This document shows, piece after piece, positions 31,711 through 41,288 of a DNA stretch of 64,000 bases; within the stretch, counting starts at the first letter, position 1; each line of letters starts with the position of its first letter. Origin of the DNA: Aeromonas rivipollensis. GTDB taxonomy: Bacteria; Pseudomonadota; Gammaproteobacteria; Enterobacterales; Aeromonadaceae. Location of the stretch: the NCBI RefSeq assembly GCF_037811135.1, contig NZ_CP149130.1, positions 1,918,501 through 1,982,500 of the forward strand, in the 5' to 3' direction. The notes under the pieces are model-generated. The model saw only the letters and a program-made list of their open reading frames with translations, was not told the origin of the DNA and did not search any database. A program made the translations under genes and the position numbers.

Positions 31711-31830
31711 GGTCATTCGGTCAATATCCACTTATTCTCCAGGTGGAAAGGCAGACCCATTATTTGTACAATGCCGCCCCCTGACGTAGGTCAGCCGATA
31801 ATTTATGAAGTGTGTGAGCTGAGGCCCTTG

Positions 31831-32934
31831 ATGAGCGAAACAAAAACCAACCTGCTGGATCTCGATCGGGATGCCATGCGTGCCTTCTTCGTCGAGCTGG
31901 GCGAGAAGCCGTTCCGGGCAGATCAGATAATGAAGTGGATCTACCACTCCGGTTGTGATGACTTCGATCAGATGAGCAACGTCAACAAGGCGTTGCGTGA
32001 GCGTCTCAAGGCCATTGCCGAGATCCGCGCCCCCGAGGTGAGCCGCGAGCAACGCTCCGCGGATGGCACCATCAAGTGGGCCCTGCAGGTCGGGGATCAG
32101 GAAGTCGAGACCGTCTACATCCCGGAGGCGGATCGTGCGACCCTCTGTGTCTCCTCCCAGGTCGGCTGCGCCCTGGCGTGCACCTTCTGCTCCACCGCCC
32201 AGCAAGGCTTCAACCGCAACCTGAAGGTCTCCGAGATCATCGGCCAGGTCTGGCGCGCCGCCAAGATAGTCGGTGGCAAGCGCCCCATCACCAACGTGGT
32301 GATGATGGGCATGGGCGAGCCGCTGCTGAACCTCGCCAACGTGGTGCCGGCCATGAGCCTGATGATGGATGATTTTGGTTTTGGCATCTCCAAGCGCCGC
32401 GTCACCCTCTCCACCTCCGGTGTGGTACCGGCACTGGACATGCTGGGGGACCAGATCGACGTGGCCCTGGCCATCTCCCTGCATGCGCCGAACGACAAGC
32501 TGCGCTCCGAGATCATGCCGATCAACGACAAGTACAACATCGAGGCCTTCCTGGCGGGTGTGCGCCGTTATCTGGCCAAATCCAACGCCAATGGCGGCCG
32601 GGTGACGGTGGAGTATGTGCTGCTCGATCATATCAATGACGACATGCAGCATGCCCACGAGTTGGCGCAGGTGCTCAAAGAGACCCCTTGCAAGATCAAC
32701 CTGATCCCCTTCAACCCCTTCCCGGGCAATCCGTTTGGCAAGCCGAGCAACAGCCGCATCGACCGTTTCTCCAAGGTGTTGATGGAGTACGGCCTGACCG
32801 TCATCGTCCGCAAGACCCGCGGGGATGACATAGACGCGGCCTGTGGCCAGTTGGTGGGGGAGGTGATCGACCGCACCAAGCGCACCATGAAAAATCGGAT
32901 GCAACAGGATGGGATTTCCGTCAAAATGGTTTAA
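31831..32934 (+). CDS. rlmN: Dual-specificity 23S rRNA/tRNA (adenine-C2)-methyltransferase RlmN
   Basis: Radical SAM enzyme that methylates A2503 of 23S rRNA and A37 of some tRNAs. It has 367 residues. The cluster motif CxxxCxxC is Cys113, Cys117 and Cys120 ([17 protein letters not shown]); the methyl-carrying cysteine is Cys338 (AACGQL) near the C-terminus. I chose the start at 31831 ([16 protein letters not shown]), with TGAGG upstream; the open frame extends back into the ndk terminator. It begins a co-directional run through der. Confidence 0.96.
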   Translation: MSETKTNLLDLDRDAMRAFFVELGEKPFRADQIMKWIYHSGCDDFDQMSNVNKALRERLKAIAEIRAPEVSREQRSADGTIKWALQVGDQEVETVYIPEADRATLCVSSQVGCALACTFCSTAQQGFNRNLKVSEIIGQVWRAAKIVGGKRPITNVVMMGMGEPLLNLANVVPAMSLMMDDFGFGISKRRVTLSTSGVVPALDMLGDQIDVALAISLHAPNDKLRSEIMPINDKYNIEAFLAGVRRYLAKSNANGGRVTVEYVLLDHINDDMQHAHELAQVLKETPCKINLIPFNPFPGNPFGKPSNSRIDRFSKVLMEYGLTVIVRKTRGDDIDAACGQLVGEVIDRTKRTMKNRMQQDGISVKMV

Positions 32935-32961
32935 CTCGCTAAGCCATTGTATAGACAGGAA

Positions 32962-33738
32962 ATGGATATCCGTACATTGATCGTAGTGGCAGCGCTCTGC
33001 GCGCTGCCTGGCTGTGTCACCGAGACCACTTACGCTGGCCAGAATTCGACCCAGCGTGAAGTGGGTCCCGACTTCAAGGCGGCTGCCCAGACCCGTCTCG
33101 ATCTGGGTATTCAATACCTGCGTCAGGGCAATGCCGAACAGGCCAAGTTCAACCTTGACCGGGCCCTCCAGTACGATCCCAGCAACCCTCAGGTCTATAT
33201 CGGCTTCGCCTATTTCTACCAGCAGGTATCCGATTTCAAGGCGGCCGAGGAGAACTACAAGAAAGCGCTGTCCATGGATCCGACCAATGCTGACGCTATG
33301 AACAACTACGGTGCCTTCCTGTGCAACCGTGGCCGTTTCGAGGAGGCGGAGAAGGCATTCCTGCAGGCGGTCAGCCAGCCAGATTACGTCAAGATCGCCG
33401 ATACCTACGAGAATGCGGCGCTCTGCTCGATGCAAAATAACAGAAATGACAAGGCCAACGAGTACTATCGTCTGGCCTTGGGGTATAATCCCCGCAATCC
33501 AAGGTTATTGCTGGACATGGCCGAGCTTTCCATGAAAGATGGCAAGCTGCCTGATGTGCAGTCTTACCTCGTGCGTTTTGCCGAAGTGGCAGACGAAAAC
33601 GAGGAGAGCCTCTGGCTCCGGCTGCGGCTGGCCCAGGCCATGGACAAACCGGCATTACTTCACCAATTCGGGACTGAGCTGGTAAGGCAATATCCCACTT
33701 CGCAACAAGCCAAGCGTTACTTAGCCAATGACTACTGA
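32962..33738 (+). CDS. pilF: Type IV pilus biogenesis lipoprotein PilF/PilW
   Basis: Outer-membrane TPR lipoprotein needed for PilQ secretin assembly. It has 258 residues with the lipoprotein cysteine at Cys18 (CALPGC). The TPR units are visible: ARLDLGIQYLRQGNAEQAKF after QT, VYIGFAYFYQQVSDFKAAEE, and NNYGAFLCNRGRFEEAEKAF. The start at 32962 follows AGGA. It overlaps rodZ by 11 bp. The position between rlmN and rodZ is the common gammaproteobacterial one. Confidence 0.93.
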   Translation: MDIRTLIVVAALCALPGCVTETTYAGQNSTQREVGPDFKAAAQTRLDLGIQYLRQGNAEQAKFNLDRALQYDPSNPQVYIGFAYFYQQVSDFKAAEENYKKALSMDPTNADAMNNYGAFLCNRGRFEEAEKAFLQAVSQPDYVKIADTYENAALCSMQNNRNDKANEYYRLALGYNPRNPRLLLDMAELSMKDGKLPDVQSYLVRFAEVADENEESLWLRLRLAQAMDKPALLHQFGTELVRQYPTSQQAKRYLANDY

Positions 33739-34657
33739 ACAGCCACACGATTTTCAAGACGACTCCCAGGCAGTGGGCCCAGGCCAGCTGCTGCGCAACG
33801 CCCGTGAACAGCTTGGCTGGACACGAGAGCAGGTTGCGTCCCGCATTCACCTTCGTCTGACTCTGATCGCCGCCATTGAGGCGGATACCTACGACAAGCA
33901 TACGTCCCACACCTTCATTCGCGGCTATCTGCGCGCCTATGCCAAGCTGGTCGGCATTCCCGAGGAGACCATACTCGCGGCCTACGACAAGCTGGGACTG
34001 ACGCCGCCCGATAACATCGACATGCAGAGCTTCTCCCGTCGCTCCCGTCAGCAAGCCAACGACAGTCGGCTCAAGGTGGTGACCTGGCTGGTGATCCTGG
34101 TGTTGATCGCGCTCTCCATCGCCTGGTGGTGGCAGAGCACGGCACGTCGCTCCGCCGGGGATGAAGCCCTGGCGGCGAGTGAGATGGGCACGGAGCAGAC
34201 GGTGTCGGTCGCCAGCGTGACGACCACAGTGGACGTCGCCGACCCCGTATTGCCCGTGGCCTCCGACGCCGTGGCGACGGAAGTTGTGGTGAGTGACGCC
34301 GCCGCCACTGTGCCTGCCGTCGTTGCCGCGACCAGTGCCGCCCTGTCTACCGAGACCTCGGCTGCTGAGGCGACCCAGTCACCGGCAGAGACGGCCGCCA
34401 CCGAACCTGGCAAGGCGCCCCAGCTCAAGATGAGCTTCACCGCCGACTGCTGGCTGGATGTCAAGGATGCCAACGGCAAGACCCTGTTCAGCGGTCTGAA
34501 GAAGGCGAACGACGAGCTTGTGCTGGAAGGACCCGAGCCACTCAGATTCATCATTGGCGCGCCCATGGCGGTCAATCTCGAATATCAGGGCAAGTCCTTC
34601 GACATGAGCCGTTACAACAACGGCCGGACTGCTCGCTTCTCACTGCCGCAGGAGTAA
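33728..34657 (+). CDS. rodZ: Cytoskeleton protein RodZ
   Basis: Bitopic membrane protein that links MreB to the elongation machinery and helps keep rod shape. It has 309 residues: a cytoplasmic Xre-type helix-turn-helix domain (about 18-85), one membrane segment (about 117-135), a periplasmic Ala/Thr/Val-rich low-complexity linker (about 145-235), and a C-terminal beta domain ([20 protein letters not shown] onward). It overlaps the end of pilF by 11 bp and is 10 bp before ispG. Confidence 0.94.
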   Translation: MTTEQPHDFQDDSQAVGPGQLLRNAREQLGWTREQVASRIHLRLTLIAAIEADTYDKHTSHTFIRGYLRAYAKLVGIPEETILAAYDKLGLTPPDNIDMQSFSRRSRQQANDSRLKVVTWLVILVLIALSIAWWWQSTARRSAGDEALAASEMGTEQTVSVASVTTTVDVADPVLPVASDAVATEVVVSDAAATVPAVVAATSAALSTETSAAEATQSPAETAATEPGKAPQLKMSFTADCWLDVKDANGKTLFSGLKKANDELVLEGPEPLRFIIGAPMAVNLEYQGKSFDMSRYNNGRTARFSLPQE

Positions 34658-34667
34658 TCTGTCCGCC

Positions 34668-35783
34668 ATGTCCGCTCACGAATCCCCCATTATTCGTCGT
34701 CAATCCAGGCAGATCATGGTCGGCAATGTGCCGGTTGGGGGCAATGCCCCCATCACGGTGCAAACCATGACCAACACCAAGACCACGGATGTCGCCGCCA
34801 CCGTCGAGCAGATCCAGCGGATCGAGCGGGTCGGTGCCGACATAGTCCGGGTCTCGGTACCCACCATGGAAGCGGCGGAAGCCTTCAGGCTCATCAAGCA
34901 GCAGACCCGCATTCCCATCGTCGCCGACATCCACTTCGACTACCGCATCGCCCTGAAAGTGGCCGAGTACGGTGCCGACTGCCTGCGTATCAACCCGGGC
35001 AACATCGGCAACGAAGAGCGGGTGCGCGCAGTGGTCGACTGTGCCCGTCATTACAACATTCCGATCCGCATCGGCGTCAACGGCGGCTCCCTGGAGCGTG
35101 ATATCCAGGAAAAATATGGCGAGCCGACCCCGGAGGCCCTGCTCGAGTCGGCCATGCGCCACGTGGATTACCTGGATCGCCTCAACTTCGAGAACTTCAA
35201 GGTGAGCGTCAAGGCATCCGATGTCTTCCTGGCGGTCGGCGCCTATCGCCTGCTGGCCAAGCAGATCGACCAGCCGCTGCACCTGGGGATCACCGAGGCG
35301 GGCGGCTTCCGTGCCGGCGCGGTGAAATCCGCCATCGGGCTCGGCATGCTGTTGGCCGATGGCATAGGCGACACCATCCGCATCTCCCTGGCCGCCGATC
35401 CGGTGGAGGAGGTGAAGGTGGGCTTCGATATTCTCAAGTCCCTGCGCATTCGCTCCCGCGGCATCAACTTCATCGCCTGTCCCTCCTGCTCCCGCCAGGA
35501 GTTCGACGTGATAGGGACGGTGAACGCCCTGGAAGAGCGGCTCGAGGACATCATCACCCCGATGGATGTCTCCATCATCGGCTGCGTGGTGAACGGCCCG
35601 GGCGAGGCCCTGGTCTCGGATCTGGGGCTGGCGGGCGCCGCCAACAAGAGTGCCTTCTACGAGGGGGGCCAGCGCGTCGACCGGCTCGACAACAAGGATC
35701 TCATCCCGACCCTGGAGCGCCGTATCCGCGCCCGGGCGGCCATGCTGGATCCGGCCAACCAGATCCAGGTGGACAAAGGTTGA
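34668..35783 (+). CDS. ispG: 4-hydroxy-3-methylbut-2-enyl diphosphate synthase
   Basis: [4Fe-4S] enzyme of the MEP isoprenoid pathway, converting MEcPP to HMBPP. It has 371 residues. The cluster ligands Cys271, Cys274 and Cys306 and Glu313 are all present ([12 protein letters not shown] and [13 protein letters not shown]). It follows rodZ and ends before a hairpin; hisS has its own promoter beyond that. Confidence 0.97.
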   Translation: MSAHESPIIRRQSRQIMVGNVPVGGNAPITVQTMTNTKTTDVAATVEQIQRIERVGADIVRVSVPTMEAAEAFRLIKQQTRIPIVADIHFDYRIALKVAEYGADCLRINPGNIGNEERVRAVVDCARHYNIPIRIGVNGGSLERDIQEKYGEPTPEALLESAMRHVDYLDRLNFENFKVSVKASDVFLAVGAYRLLAKQIDQPLHLGITEAGGFRAGAVKSAIGLGMLLADGIGDTIRISLAADPVEEVKVGFDILKSLRIRSRGINFIACPSCSRQEFDVIGTVNALEERLEDIITPMDVSIIGCVVNGPGEALVSDLGLAGAANKSAFYEGGQRVDRLDNKDLIPTLERRIRARAAMLDPANQIQVDKG

Positions 35784-35791
35784 ACCATTGA

Positions 35792-35820
35792 GGGGCCACC
35801 TGGGGTGGCCCCGGCTTTAG
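35792..35820 (+). terminator. Terminator-like hairpin after ispG
   Basis: GGGGCCACC / GGTGGCCCC stem (35792-35800, 35804-35812) with a 3-nt loop; the tail GGCTTTAGG is weak in T, so termination may be partial. Confidence 0.6.
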
Positions 35821-35857
35821 GTTATTGATTTTAAATCCCGCATCCGGGCACCCTGAT

Positions 35858-35886
35858 TTTACCTCGGGGCCGAAAATCCCTATAAT
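35858..35886 (+). promoter_or_regulatory. hisS promoter
   Basis: TTTACC (35858-35863) and a perfect TATAAT (35881-35886) with a 17-nt spacer, 36 bases before the hisS start codon. Confidence 0.72.
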
Positions 35887-35922
35887 GCGGCCAAATTTTA
35901 CCTCTTTTTCTCGAGTATCAAC

Positions 35923-37200
35923 GTGGCAAAACAGATCCAAGCTATTCGCGGTATGAATGATTGCCTGCCGGAGCAGAGCCCGGTATGGCAAAAAGTGGAA
36001 CAGATCCTGCGCCAGGTCGTCGCCAGCTACGGCTACAGCGAAGTGCGCATGCCCATCGTCGAGCAGACCCATCTGTTCAAGCGCGCCATCGGTGAAGTGA
36101 CCGACGTGGTCGAAAAAGAGATGTACACCTTTGAAGACCGCAACGGCGACAGCCTGAGCCTGCGTCCGGAAGGGACCGCCAGCTGCGTCCGTGCCGGCAT
36201 CGAACACGGCCTGCTCTACAACCAGGAGCGCCGGATGTGGTACATGGGCCCCATGTTCCGTCACGAGCGTCCCCAGAAGGGCCGTTATCGCCAGTTCCAC
36301 CAGTTCGGGGTCGAGCTGTTTGGCATCAACGGGCCTGACATCGACGCCGAGCTCATCATGCTGACCCACCGCCTGTGGCGTCTGTTCGGCATCAGCGATC
36401 ACGTCACCCTGCAGCTCAACACCCTCGGCCAGAGCAGTGAGCGCGCCGCTTACCGCGATGCCCTGGTGGCCTACCTGGAGCAGTACAAGAGCGAGCTGGA
36501 CGAAGAGAGCCAGCGCCGCATGTACAGCAACCCGCTGCGGGTGCTCGACTCCAAGGACGAGAAGGTACAGGCCATTCTGGTGGGTGCCCCCCGTCTGTTC
36601 GATCACCTGGGTGAAGAGAGCCTGGCCCACTTCGAGGGGCTCAAGCACCTGCTCGAGTCTGCCGGCATCCAATACGAGGTGAACGAGCGTCTGGTGCGCG
36701 GCCTCGACTACTACAACCTCACCGTGTTCGAGTGGGTCACCAACAGCCTGGGTGCCCAGGGCACCGTCTGTGCCGGTGGCCGTTACGACGGCCTGGTGGA
36801 GCAGCTTGGCGGTCAGGCGACCCCGGCCGTGGGCTTTGCCATGGGCATGGAGCGTCTGGTGCTGATGCTCGAAACCCTCGAGCTCAACGCCGACATCCGC
36901 CCGGCGGTGGATGTCTATCTCTGCATGGTGGGCGAGGGGACCGAGCAGGCTGGCTTCGCGCTTGCCGAGCGTCTGCGCGACGCCCTGCCGGACTTGCGTC
37001 TGATGAGCCACTGCGGTGGCGGCAACTTCAAGAAACAACTCAAGCGTGCCGACAAGAGCGGCGCGGCCATTGCCCTGATCCTCGGCGAGACCGAGGTGCA
37101 AAGCGGGGAGATCACCATCAAATATCTGCGTGGCCAGGCCGAGCAACAGACCGTCTCGGTCGATGCCGCCATCGCCCTGCTGGCAGCTAAAGGAGAGTAA
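35923..37200 (+). CDS. hisS: Histidine--tRNA ligase
   Basis: Class II aminoacyl-tRNA synthetase of 425 residues. Motif 2 is [20 protein letters not shown], the histidine motif is [16 protein letters not shown], and motif 3 is [14 protein letters not shown], followed by an anticodon-binding domain. The start codon is GTG at 35923 ([18 protein letters not shown]). It has its own promoter and is followed 3 bp later by yfgM. Confidence 0.98.
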   Translation: MAKQIQAIRGMNDCLPEQSPVWQKVEQILRQVVASYGYSEVRMPIVEQTHLFKRAIGEVTDVVEKEMYTFEDRNGDSLSLRPEGTASCVRAGIEHGLLYNQERRMWYMGPMFRHERPQKGRYRQFHQFGVELFGINGPDIDAELIMLTHRLWRLFGISDHVTLQLNTLGQSSERAAYRDALVAYLEQYKSELDEESQRRMYSNPLRVLDSKDEKVQAILVGAPRLFDHLGEESLAHFEGLKHLLESAGIQYEVNERLVRGLDYYNLTVFEWVTNSLGAQGTVCAGGRYDGLVEQLGGQATPAVGFAMGMERLVLMLETLELNADIRPAVDVYLCMVGEGTEQAGFALAERLRDALPDLRLMSHCGGGNFKKQLKRADKSGAAIALILGETEVQSGEITIKYLRGQAEQQTVSVDAAIALLAAKGE

Positions 37201-37203
37201 GCT

Positions 37204-37854
37204 GTGGAAGTGTATACCACTGAAGAACAACAGGTTGAGGTCATCAAGAGCTGGTGGAAAGAGAACGGTACCTCGGTACTCGCCGGGACTGTGATCGGTC
37301 TGGTCGGCCTCTTTGGCTGGCGTTACTACAACGAGCTGCAGCAGACCAATCAGGAAGCCGCCTCCCAGGCTTATAACGCCATGACCGCCCAGCTCGCCAA
37401 GGGTGACGATGCCGCCCTTGAGCAGGCCAAGAGCTTCATCAGCGCCCATCAGGGCGACGCCTATGCGGAGCTGGCTGCCCTGCAACTGGCCGCGGCTGCG
37501 GTCAAGGCGGGCAAGCTGGATCTGGCCGCCGAGCAGCTGACCCAAGTGGCCGCGAACGGCGACGAGAGCATCAAGCCCATCGCCGCTCTGCGTCTGGCCC
37601 GGGTGCTCAAGGATCAGGGCAAGGCCGACGAGGCGCTGGCCCAGCTTGGCAAGATCAACAACGACGCCTTCAAGGCCCAGGTGGCGGAAGTGCGTGGTGA
37701 CGTGCTGCTGGGGCAGGGCAAGCCCGAAGAGGCGCGCGATGCCTATCAGGTGGCGGCCGATGCCGGCGGCCTGCAGAGCAGCGCCGAACTCAAGCTGAAG
37801 ATGGACGATCTGGCGCTGCCAGTGGTCACTGCGGGTGAGGCTCCGGATGCGTAA
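37204..37854 (+). CDS. yfgM: Ancillary SecYEG translocon subunit YfgM
   Basis: Inner-membrane protein of 216 residues with one N-terminal membrane segment (about 23-40, TSVLAGTVIGLVGLFGWRYY) and a periplasmic TPR-like domain. In E. coli it binds the translocon and PpiD and affects envelope folding and the Rcs response. The start is GTG at 37204, with AAGGAG in the end of hisS. It overlaps bamB by 8 bp. Confidence 0.94.
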   Translation: MEVYTTEEQQVEVIKSWWKENGTSVLAGTVIGLVGLFGWRYYNELQQTNQEAASQAYNAMTAQLAKGDDAALEQAKSFISAHQGDAYAELAALQLAAAAVKAGKLDLAAEQLTQVAANGDESIKPIAALRLARVLKDQGKADEALAQLGKINNDAFKAQVAEVRGDVLLGQGKPEEARDAYQVAADAGGLQSSAELKLKMDDLALPVVTAGEAPDA

Positions 37855-39031
37855 TCTGTACAAGAAAATGGCGCTGGGGGTGGCAGTCTCCCTGGCCCTG
37901 CAGGGCTGCTCCCTGTTCAGTTCAGAGGAAGACCTGACCCCGATGGCGCCTCTGCCCGTGGTGGAGTCCGCCTTCAGTGCCGATACCCAGTGGTCCTCCT
38001 CCGTCGGGGATGGCATAGGCGATTTCTACTCCCAGCTGCAACCCGTGGTGGAAGAGGATCACATCTATGCTGCCGCCCGCGATGGCGACGTGACCGCCTT
38101 CGATCGCAACAGTGGCGAGACCCTGTGGAGCGTGGATCTGGCAGACCTGCCCATCAACGCCGACAAGCGCAGCGCCCGCCTCTCCGGCGGTCTGGTCTCC
38201 CGCTACGGCAAGCTGTTCCTCGGCTCCGAGAACGGGGTGGTCTACGCCCTGAACGAAGCGAACGGGGAAGTGCTGTGGCAGACCACTGTACCCGGTGAAG
38301 TGGTGGCGAGCCCCGCCGTCGAGGATGGTCGGGTGGTGGTGCTGACCACCTCGGGCCGTCTGGTGGCGCTCGATACCGATGAGGGCAAGCTGCAGTGGAC
38401 CCTGTCCGAAGAGCAGCCGCCCCTGACCCTGCGCAGCGCCAGTACCCCTGTCATCACCAACGGCGCCGTGCTGTACGGCCGCGCCGATGGCAAGGTGGGC
38501 ATCGCCCTGCTGAGCAACGGCCAGCCGGTGCGCCAGTCCAAGGTGGCCGACCCGCGCGGTGCCACCGAGCTGGATCGCATGGTCGATGTGGACGCCAGTC
38601 CGCTGATTGCCGGTGATGAGCTCTATGCCATCGCCTACAATGGCCAGCTGATGGCCCGCAAGCTGATGACAGGTGACGAGGTGTGGAAGCGCAAGTATTC
38701 CGGCTACCGCGACATGGCGGTCACCGGCAATGCCATAGTGCTGACCGACAGCCGCAGCCATCTGTTTGCGGTCGACCGTCGCAATGGTCTCGAGCTGTGG
38801 TCCAACACCCAGCTGGAAAACCGCACCGTGACCGCTCCCGTCGTCCTGGGTGACTATGTGGTGGTCGGCGATGTGGAAGGTTACCTGTATTGGCTGGATC
38901 GGACCGATGGGTCCATCAAGGCCATGCAGCAGCTCGACAGCAGTGGTCTCTATGCCGCGCCCCTGGTGGACGGTGACACCCTGTATGTGCAGAGCCGTGG
39001 CGGCAAGTTGTACGCTATCAAGCGTCCCTGA
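37847..39031 (+). CDS. bamB: Outer membrane assembly lipoprotein BamB
   Basis: Lipoprotein of the BAM complex that inserts beta-barrel proteins. It has 394 residues with the acylated cysteine at Cys21 (LALQGC). The repeats of an eight-bladed PQQ-type propeller are evident ([60 protein letters not shown]). The start at 37847 lies inside the end of yfgM with GAGG upstream; an in-frame Met twelve bases earlier has no better support. Confidence 0.96.
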   Translation: MRNLYKKMALGVAVSLALQGCSLFSSEEDLTPMAPLPVVESAFSADTQWSSSVGDGIGDFYSQLQPVVEEDHIYAAARDGDVTAFDRNSGETLWSVDLADLPINADKRSARLSGGLVSRYGKLFLGSENGVVYALNEANGEVLWQTTVPGEVVASPAVEDGRVVVLTTSGRLVALDTDEGKLQWTLSEEQPPLTLRSASTPVITNGAVLYGRADGKVGIALLSNGQPVRQSKVADPRGATELDRMVDVDASPLIAGDELYAIAYNGQLMARKLMTGDEVWKRKYSGYRDMAVTGNAIVLTDSRSHLFAVDRRNGLELWSNTQLENRTVTAPVVLGDYVVVGDVEGYLYWLDRTDGSIKAMQQLDSSGLYAAPLVDGDTLYVQSRGGKLYAIKRP

Positions 39032-39053
39032 TCGCCCGTCAATCTGAATATCC

Positions 39054-39089
39054 GGCTCCTGGTCTTCGGACCCGGAGCCTTTGTCGTCT
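39054..39089 (+). terminator. Attenuator-like hairpin between bamB and der
   Basis: GGCTCC (39054-39059) / GGAGCC (39074-39079) with one mismatch, then GGTC / GACC closing a TTCG tetraloop; followed by TTTGTCGTCTT. It probably gives partial termination before der. Confidence 0.68.
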
Positions 39090-39105
39090 TGAGAATGAGG
39101 CTTTT

Positions 39106-40605
39106 ATGACTCCTGTAGTAGCCCTGGTGGGCCGCCCCAACGTGGGGAAATCCACCCTGTTTAACCGCCTGACCCGTACCCGGGATGCCCTGGTTGCCGA
39201 TTTCCCCGGCCTGACCCGGGACCGTAAATACGGCCAGGCGAAGTTGGGCGAGCTGGAATTTATCGTGGTCGATACCGGCGGTATCGATGGCACCGAGGAG
39301 GGGATCGAGCTGAAGATGGCCGAGCAGTCCCTGCTGGCCATCGAGGAAGCCGATGTGGTGCTCTTCATGGTGGATGCCCGTGCCGGTTTGACCGCCGCGG
39401 ATCAAGCCATCGCCGAGCACCTGCGCAAGACCCACAAGAAGGTGTTCCTGGTCGCCAACAAGACCGACGGCATCGACGGTGACTCCGCGGTCTCCGAGTT
39501 CTACGGCCTGGCGCTGGGGGAGGTCTACCAGATCGCCGCCGCCCACGGTCGTGGCGTGCTGAGCCTGCTGGAGCTGGCGCTGGCCCCCCACCTTGAGACC
39601 CTGGTCGAGGCCGCCGCCGAAGAAGAGGCGCAGGAAGAGGAGGACTTCGACGAAGAAGCCCTGCTGCGCATGGTGGCCGCTGGTGACCTGGATACCCGGG
39701 AAGATACCAAGGAGACCCCGTTCGCCGACTTGCCCATCAAGTTCGCCATCGTCGGTCGCCCCAACGTCGGCAAGTCCACCCTGACCAACCGCATGCTGGG
39801 TGAAGACCGCGTCATCGTCTATGACATGCCGGGCACCACCCGCGACTCCGTCTACATCCCCATGGAGCGTGACGAGCAGAAGTACGTGGTTATCGACACC
39901 GCCGGCGTGCGTCGCCGCGGCAAGGTGCACGAGACGGTGGAGAAGTTCTCCGTCATCAAGACCTTGAAAGCCATCGAGGACGCCAACGTCTGCCTGCTGG
40001 TGATCGACGCCCGCGAGACCATCACGGATCAGGATTTGAGCATCCTCGGCTTCGTGCTGAGCAGCGGCCGCTCCGTGGTGCTGGTGGTGAACAAGTGGGA
40101 CGGTCTGGATCAGAAGGTGAAGGAAGACGTCAAGAACGAGCTGGACAGACGCCTGGGCTTCATCGATTTCGCCCGCGTCCACTTCATCTCCGCCCTGCAC
40201 GGCAGCGGCGTCGGCCATCTGTTCGAGTCCATCAACGAGGCTTACCAGTCCGCCACCCGTCGTACCAGCACCGCCATGCTGACCCGCATCATGCAGATGG
40301 CGCAGGAAGATCACCAGCCGCCCATGGTCAACGGTCGCCGCGTCAAGCTCAAGTATGCCCACGCCGGTGGCTACAACCCGCCGCGCATCGTGATCCACGG
40401 CAACCAGCTGAACGATCTGCCGGACTCCTACAAGCGGTATCTCATCAACTACTTCCGCAAGTCCCTGAAGATCATGGGTACCCCGATCCGGGTCGAGTTC
40501 CAGGAGTCGGTCAACCCCTTCGAGGGCAAGAAGAACACCCTGACCCTGAGCCAGGAGCGGCAACGGGATCGCCTGCTCAAGGCGAAGAACAAGAGCAAGA
40601 AATAA
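39106..40605 (+). CDS. der: Ribosome assembly GTPase Der (EngA)
   Basis: Essential GTPase for 50S assembly. It has 499 residues with two GTPase domains, each opening with GRPNVGKST (first at residues 9-17, second near 215), an acidic linker between them ([19 protein letters not shown]), and a C-terminal KH-like domain. The G4 motifs NKTD and NKWD are both present. Confidence 0.98.
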   Translation: MTPVVALVGRPNVGKSTLFNRLTRTRDALVADFPGLTRDRKYGQAKLGELEFIVVDTGGIDGTEEGIELKMAEQSLLAIEEADVVLFMVDARAGLTAADQAIAEHLRKTHKKVFLVANKTDGIDGDSAVSEFYGLALGEVYQIAAAHGRGVLSLLELALAPHLETLVEAAAEEEAQEEEDFDEEALLRMVAAGDLDTREDTKETPFADLPIKFAIVGRPNVGKSTLTNRMLGEDRVIVYDMPGTTRDSVYIPMERDEQKYVVIDTAGVRRRGKVHETVEKFSVIKTLKAIEDANVCLLVIDARETITDQDLSILGFVLSSGRSVVLVVNKWDGLDQKVKEDVKNELDRRLGFIDFARVHFISALHGSGVGHLFESINEAYQSATRRTSTAMLTRIMQMAQEDHQPPMVNGRRVKLKYAHAGGYNPPRIVIHGNQLNDLPDSYKRYLINYFRKSLKIMGTPIRVEFQESVNPFEGKKNTLTLSQERQRDRLLKAKNKSKK

Positions 40606-40611
40606 GCCTGA

Positions 40612-40640
40612 CGGCTGCCCTGGTGGCAGCCGTTTTTCTA
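40612..40640 (+). terminator. Terminator after der
   Basis: Perfect CGGCTGCC / GGCAGCCG stem (40612-40619, 40625-40632) with loop CTGGT, followed by TTTTTCT. Confidence 0.9.
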
Positions 40641-40691
40641 TCTGTCGAATGAGGGATGAGCCCAGGCTTCTGCCCTTGAGAGGAGATGACC

Positions 40692-40943
40692 ATGAGTCTC
40701 TTGACATGCCCGGCCTGCCCGGCCTGCCCGGCCTGCCAGGCCGAGCTGGACAGCCGCAGCCCCGAGGTGAGCTGCGGCCAGTGCCATGCCCGCTATCGGA
40801 TCCGGGCCCTGTGCCCGACCTGTCAGCAGAGCCTGGAGCGGCTTCGGGCCTGCGGCGCCGTGGATTACTTCTGCAACCACTGCAACAGCCTGGTCTCCAA
40901 GCGTGCCGTGGGGTTCGAGGCGATCCCGACCGAGGCGAGCTGA
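40692..40943 (+). CDS. YfgJ-like zinc-ribbon protein
   Basis: An 83-residue Cys-rich protein with several CxxC pairs: CPACPACPACQ at the start, CGQCHAR, CPTCQQSL, and CNHCNSL. It occupies the place of E. coli yfgJ (after der) and resembles that zinc-ribbon family; the function is unknown. The start at 40692 is six bases after AGGAG; the ATG at 40686 would touch it. The N-terminal cysteines are coded by a 9-bp tandem repeat. Confidence 0.82.
   Translation: MSLLTCPACPACPACQAELDSRSPEVSCGQCHARYRIRALCPTCQQSLERLRACGAVDYFCNHCNSLVSKRAVGFEAIPTEAS
40707..40742 (+). repeat. 9-bp tandem repeat coding for Cys-Pro-Ala units
   Basis: TGCCCGGCC occurs three times exactly (40707-40733), followed by a one-base variant (40734-40742). 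It encodes CPA-CPA-CPA-CQA in the zinc-ribbon protein and is prone to slippage in units of three codons. Confidence 0.9.
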
Positions 40944-40948
40944 TGGAA

Positions 40949-40976
40949 TAAAAAAACCCGGCCTTGGCCGGGTTTA
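40949..40976 (-). terminator. Terminator reading from the minus strand
   Basis: AAACCCGGCC (40954-40963) pairs with GGCCGGGTTT (40966-40975). On the minus strand the stem is followed by a run of seven T, but on the + strand by only TTTATG, so it chiefly ends leftward transcripts from mltF or the small ORF next to it. Confidence 0.88.
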
Positions 40977-41123
40977 TGCTGTTGTGTGCTCCGCAATCAG
41001 CAAGGTATAGGAGCGGTTTCGGTGCCATATCTTGCGTTTCATATCGGCCAGTTTCAGCTTGCGTCTGGGGCTCCAGGCACATCTGGTTTTTCTGGTCAAC
41101 GTGGCTCTTCTGCGTGTTCGCAT
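40974..41123 (-). CDS. Possible small basic protein, 49 aa
   Basis: A short minus-strand frame starting MRTRRRATLTRKTRCAWSP and ending LLIAEHTTA, with about 16 Arg/Lys residues. GGGAGG lies eight bases before the ATG, and its stop codon touches a strong terminator in the same orientation. Against it: five AGA codons, rare in the neighbouring genes, and no family that I recognise. It lies 165 bp downstream of mltF on the same strand and may be its 3' partner or only part of a long 3' UTR. Translation is uncertain. Confidence 0.4.
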   Translation of the reverse strand: MRTRRRATLTRKTRCAWSPRRKLKLADMKRKIWHRNRSYTLLIAEHTTA

Positions 41124-41288
41124 CTGGTTTTCCTCCCTGGTCATCCCGGCGCAGCTGACGGGCCTTTGACATAGGCTGCCATCGGTATCGCAAGTTGATG
41201 AATGTATTGCGATAAGCCTCTCTCAGACAGGCTCGGGTCTGGGGGAATGGTAACAGAGAATTTCCCCAGACGACACACCCCGCAGGGC

